Origin: Piper betle | Taxonomy: Eukaryota > Streptophyta > Magnoliopsida > Piperales > Piperaceae | NCBI GenBank assembly: GCA_033002965.1 | Contig: JAURVB010013178.1 | Location: 1-64,000 of the forward strand | Direction of reading: 5' to 3' | DNA length: 64,000 nt | Part shown: piece after piece, positions 59,901 through 64,000 of the stretch | How positions within the stretch are numbered: position 1 is the first letter of the stretch | Layout of the letters: each line of letters starts with the position of its first letter | Notes under the pieces: model-generated | Databases searched by the model: none | Told to the model about the DNA's origin: nothing | The model's input: only the letters and a program-made list of their open reading frames with translations | Position numbers and translations under genes: made by a program

Positions 59901-62273
59901 ATCATCCCTAGAAACATCAATTGGTGCCATGTTTTTCTTTTTTAGGATCCTCTTGCTCTTCAGTTGATCCTCTTGCTCACCAGAACCCTCCTCCAGTTCA
60001 AGATCTGGAAGCTCGCCAATACGCTGTCGGGTTTTTTGCACTAGGAGATCAATTTCATGTTGCTTGTTGTCTTCGTAATCTTTGTCAGTAAGTTTCCATA
60101 ATCTTCTCTCAACAGTATCATAAACTTTTTGTACAATAAAGCCAGGGTGCTGTGAGCGTATTGGAAGTTGTTTGTGAAGAGGAACAAAGTGAACCACACA
60201 CTTGTGCATTACAGATTCAGCTGGAACATCATCACGATGAAAACTGTAAAACAGTTGTCTAGTGTCAGAGTGTTCCCAGTTACCACCACCTTTTTTTCAG
60301 CTTCCTCAGGTCGGTAAAACCACTGGCCAGTAACCAACATATTACTATCTGTGCCCTGAGTTATATCCTGAAAAATCAATAAGAAAAAACATCTTGTCAA
60401 CATCTTCACCTGTAGTTTACCCCGCAAGGCTGGGATCAGCAGCATGAGTTTTTGGTTCCTTGTTGAATATGAAAAAGCTAAAAGTGACAGTATGTAAACG
60501 TGCAGAAACAAAGTGGCAAGTTCCACAATTAGATGCTGTTCTTAGCACAACTTTCAATAGAGAATAAATCACCAAGAAAACTTAAGTGATAAAAAAAAAG
60601 ATCACTACAAAATCAAAATACTCTTTCTTCTATGAAGGCAATAGGAAGTCTAGCAGAAAACCAGGGCAAGGAGGAATAAGCAAATAGAAGAACAAATAAA
60701 AAACTTGCATATTCAACAAACACCAATATAACATCTGCAGTAGCATCTAAAGATAAGAATGAAAGCAAACACTCCACATACACACTGTAAGAAACGTGGG
60801 ATTTGGATGTATTTGAAATTATTATATAAAGTGGCACAACCAGTTTTTAACTGCGGCGTGGCAGCTATCATTCAAACGAGACAAAAGACAAATGCCAAGA
60901 TTCATTCACTACAAAGAAAAGGACAAAAAAAGGGTATACTAGAACATATCTAAAACTACAAGATTTGGAACATTCAAACCAAGACACACCTTTGATGTTT
61001 GGAGTGTCTAAGCATATTTCAGTTTCTGTTGCATGAGTGCTATAAATGTACAGTCCAATTTAAATAAAGACCAATATAATGTAGTATAGGATCCATGAAA
61101 ACCTCAACATTCAAGGAAAACACAAACAAACAAGACTTGACGATTGAAATAAGCCCGCAAAAATTGTATACCTTCCAAAAAGCAGAACGTTGGATGTCTC
61201 AATCAATCAGCTATTCCACCAAACAACTACTATAACAGCACAGTACCATCAAAATTATTCACAAACATCGTAGTGAGACTAACATTTAAAATATAAACAG
61301 ATACTCCAGCACTTTTAAACCTTTAAAGCAAATTGAATCCAACTGTTAAATTCCCACAAATGGAAGATGCATCTAACAAGAACAAACTGGGCACAATTCA
61401 GACACAGGAAGAAATCGCATAATAGCAATAAAAAACACTTCAGAATTTTATAAGAATTAATTTCCCAAGCACATGCCGTAGACAATTAATATCCTTATAT
61501 ATGGACAGCTTCATAATAAATAATACTTGACAAAACAATTCAGTGAGCTCGCACAAGATGGCTAAAATAGGGTAAAAAACACAAACATAATCAGGCCAAT
61601 ATAATTCTATTAGAGTTATTTATTTACTTTTACAAACTTCAATAATGGAGTCATAGGCCAGTACCTTTATGATAGCAACATAAGGTTTCTGACCTTCTCC
61701 CTCAGGAGTGAGAAGAACGGGATCTTCCTGCCACATAAAAATAAAATTTACATACATTACTCGAATCAATTTCCATGGGCAACAAAAACGAATACCGCTA
61801 CCACTAGAATAACTAACAGTATGCTAATAAAAGATCTGAACAAACGTAAAAATGCAAACTTTAAGACTGCATGAATATGATCGTTTGTAGAAACCGGGCA
61901 TTCACTTCTAAGTTCTTGAAGAAAACATTTTCCTCAAAACAAATGGGAAAAAAGAAAAGAAAGAGAAAGAGAAAAAAAAATCAAATACCAGTTCAAATTG
62001 GTTTCCATCATACTCAAAGCTTCTGTAGTGCCTCTTCCTGCCTTTCCCCTTCCCAGAAACCTTGACAACCTCCCCGATCGGCTTAGGGATAGCCTCGTCC
62101 TCTTCCGCCTCGCCGTCCTCGCCTTTACCCTCCTCCCTGGCCGCCTCTTCGTCATGGCCCCTCCTCCTCTTCCTGCCGTCGGGCGGAGAGGAATCCTTCT
62201 TGGAATGGGGGCCGGCGGCGTCGACGTCGACGTCGTCGTCGTCGTCGGTGGTGATGAGACGCCGCTTCCCCAT
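56998..62273 (-). CDS. BAH-domain transcriptional regulator, AIPP3/BDT1-like (At4g11560); one frame break
   Basis: Eight exons: 62273-61989, 61727-61665, 60367-59625, 58954-58820, 58352-58269, 57682-57623, 57530-57441, 57306-56998; about 589 residues. An acidic and basic N-terminus (TDDDDDVDVDA, RKRRRG) leads to a BAH domain (about 75-225: HYRSFEYDGNQFELEDPVLL, VAIIKDITQ, GQWFYRPEEAEKK, VMHKCVVHFVPLHKQLP). A TFIIS-like central region follows (YRDKCLVKLLEAM, NVLLARRLLKKELEPSVVLN, MSPNEL), then a zinc ribbon (CKRC and CIAC). In Arabidopsis the homologue reads H3K27me3 and works with PHD proteins AIPP2/PAIPP2 and phosphatase CPL2 to repress genes. In exon 3 a seven-base run (60291-60297) is one base short: after EEAEKK the conserved protein GGGNWEHSDTRQLFYSFHRD continues in the next frame. 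All splice junctions are in phase once this is allowed for. Confidence 0.9.
57798..58068. mobile_element. MITE in BAH-gene intron 5
   Basis: The left end GGCTTGTTTGGTTTGATAG and the inverted right end TTACTTGTTTGGTGTGAAA match. The interior has (AAAAG)n at about 57859-57886 and complementary TTTTCTCACATTTTC-type stretches. It belongs to the common GGCTTGTTTGG plant MITE class and is contained within the intron between exons 5 and 6. Confidence 0.65.
59500..59580 (+). repeat. Dispersed repeat in BAH-gene intron 3
   Basis: Related to the repeat in DUS3 intron 4 (46487-46620) through the shared GGGTATGGGTCC and GACTTGCAATGCAAAA blocks. It ends in an A-rich tract at 59583-59606. Confidence 0.45.
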
Positions 62274-64000
62274 TCGTGGCAAGAACAGCAGCTACGCTAC
62301 GGGCTTGGCAACCGGGACGGTATAACTCGTGATTTCCACCCTTTTCTACTCTTATTATCGACTTTCACTGTCTTCACCTCCCCACTAATCATAACATAAA
62401 TTTTGATTTAAATCATATAATTTTAGAAAGATAAAACACAACCTTGATTTCACTTATATTGTATATTTACTTTCATTAAACCAACCTTACAAGCATATGA
62501 TAATATACAATTTTACCTAAATATAATAATCACAATAATATTTCTTATTTATATAGATTAACATAATTATATTTTATTTCTAAAAAAAATAATTATATTA
62601 AATAAAATAATAAATCTGTAAAACAATAATTACACAGGTCTCCCCCATTACTGTTTATAAAAACAACTCAGTTAAATTTATTATATTTTTTATTTTTTTA
62701 ATGATAAAAAAATATTTAACCGTTTTATTTTAGTTTAATTTAAAAAGGTCATAAAATACCTTGCTTGCAGCCCTATTCGTTGGTCATATTTAAGTCGTTT
62801 GTATTTGTAAAAGAAAATTTTATATGAAATATTTTTTAAAAAATTAGCATAAAATTTGTGTTGTTCTAATAATTAACTAAAAATACCTAAAATTATAAAA
62901 TAATATTTACCAGCCACAATTATTAGTCAAAGTGTTATTAAAGCATTTGTTTTTAAAAAAAAGGTCAACTCTTCGTGCTTATCACACCCAATAAGTTCCT
63001 TCTATAATAATTTTGAAAATTTAACAATTAATAGGTGTTTATTGGATGTTAAGGCAAATAAAGTTATCAAAACCTTGCGACCAATTATTTTCCTAAAATT
63101 TCTATTTAGTCAAGGAGATCGAGCTAAACCAAGCTTAATGTTCCATATTTTCTTCTATAGAGTGGAGACTCACCTGGCCTCACAGAACAATAAGCTGTAC
63201 CACTACCATCCTCCACAACGAGGCTACATCCATACCCTTAGCTAAGCTCACAAAGAACTATCAGATCTAAGGCTCGGCATATGTCAGTCTAAACTAATTA
63301 ACTGATGGAACTAAATAGTTTTGGTTTGTAGGTACAGTAAATTATGGTTAAGAACCAAACCAAATCGAAACCAACAGAAAAAATTAAAAAGAAAAACTCA
63401 ACATTTGTGTTTTACGTGAGTTATTGTTTTTTTTTGGTTTATTTATAATTTATTTGATATGTTTAATATATTAGATAGGGTCAAATTATATTATAACATT
63501 GTTCGCTATAAAAGAAGTAATCAATTTTATTATAATTTTAATAATTTATTTTAAAAAAATTGGCCACACTAAACCAGAATAATTATATTTATTTTGGTTT
63601 GATGTCAAATTTTCGTTTATTTTAGAAATTCGGTTTGGTTCGACTCCTAAAAGGATTGCTCTCCAATCAAGTGAGAGAGAAAAAAAAATCCATGACTGAA
63701 AAGGCATCGTTGTCGTCCCAAGTAGGATAAAAAGGGTTGGGTCCTGATAAGTTAAGTGCCGCTTCAGTGGTAATACAAAGGGCCCTAACAAAGAGTTGAT
63801 AATAGTTATGATAAAAGGTCAAGTTTTCTTTCAGGATTACAGCGTCGCAGGAGTAATTAAAGGAAATAAGGGCAGCAAGGTCAAGTCAGATCATCCTACA
63901 CATTATCAAGGTTATACTGTTCAATGTTATTTTGCCTCTGTTGAAGCTTAATGCTAAATCTAGTTTGCAAGCAGTCACACAAATTGCCCTGCCATGACAA
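62274..64000. other. BAH-gene promoter and AT-rich intergenic DNA
   Basis: The BAH promoter lies in the first few hundred bases. At 63340-63660, AAGAACCAAACCAAATCG and the inverted AGTCGAACCAAACCGAAT form imperfect inverted repeats about 300 bp apart, as in a MITE. No gene is seen to the window end. Confidence 0.5.

Overview
This is nuclear DNA from a flowering plant. Genes are intron-rich, all protein families are angiosperm ones, and intergenic DNA is very AT-rich and loaded with MITEs, foldback elements and (TA)n tracts. GC-rich first exons against AT-rich later exons (bZIP, DUS3, BAH genes) suggest a monocot, probably not a grass; I cannot name the species.

Layout. 0-6 kb: AT-rich intergenic. 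6.2-9.8 kb: a VND1-3-like NAC transcription factor (+), the xylem vessel master-switch family. 9.8-18 kb: repeat-rich intergenic. 18.07-23.14 kb: a composite element with a TA microsatellite at each end, holding relics of a dipeptidyl-peptidase gene, a FAR1-type gene and a BSK kinase gene, plus a tRNA-derived SINE. 23.1-26.8 kb: a BBR/BPC GAGA-binding factor (+) whose apparent TATA box lies in the TA tract at the element's right edge. 27.9-30.5 kb: a group I bZIP (bZIP29/30-like, -), convergent with BPC. 30.6-43.9 kb: gene-free, with dispersed repeats and, at 39.0-40.9 kb, three different TA-flanked inverted-repeat elements in a row. 43.95-49.46 kb: DUS3, a tRNA U47 dihydrouridine synthase (+). 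50.4-52.4 kb: a small conserved gene of unknown function (-). 53.6-56.7 kb: a long P-class PPR gene like At5g14770 (+). 57.0-62.3 kb: a BAH/TFIIS-type gene like AIPP3/BDT1 (At4g11560, -), tail-to-tail with the PPR gene.

The genes are unrelated neighbours, not a cluster. Four are transcription or chromatin regulators (NAC, BPC, bZIP, BAH); the others act in tRNA modification and organelle RNA processing.

Two observations stand out. First, TA-microsatellite-bounded elements recur, with GC-rich hairpin arms, a subterminal GCCGTTGGAT-type palindrome and, in the large one, captured exons with introns. Second, four genes (BPC, bZIP, PPR, BAH) each carry one net single-base frame break at a short run or tetranucleotide repeat, and DUS3 has one doubtful junction; the conserved protein continues in the next frame. 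This looks more like consensus error than parallel gene death, but only read-level data can tell.
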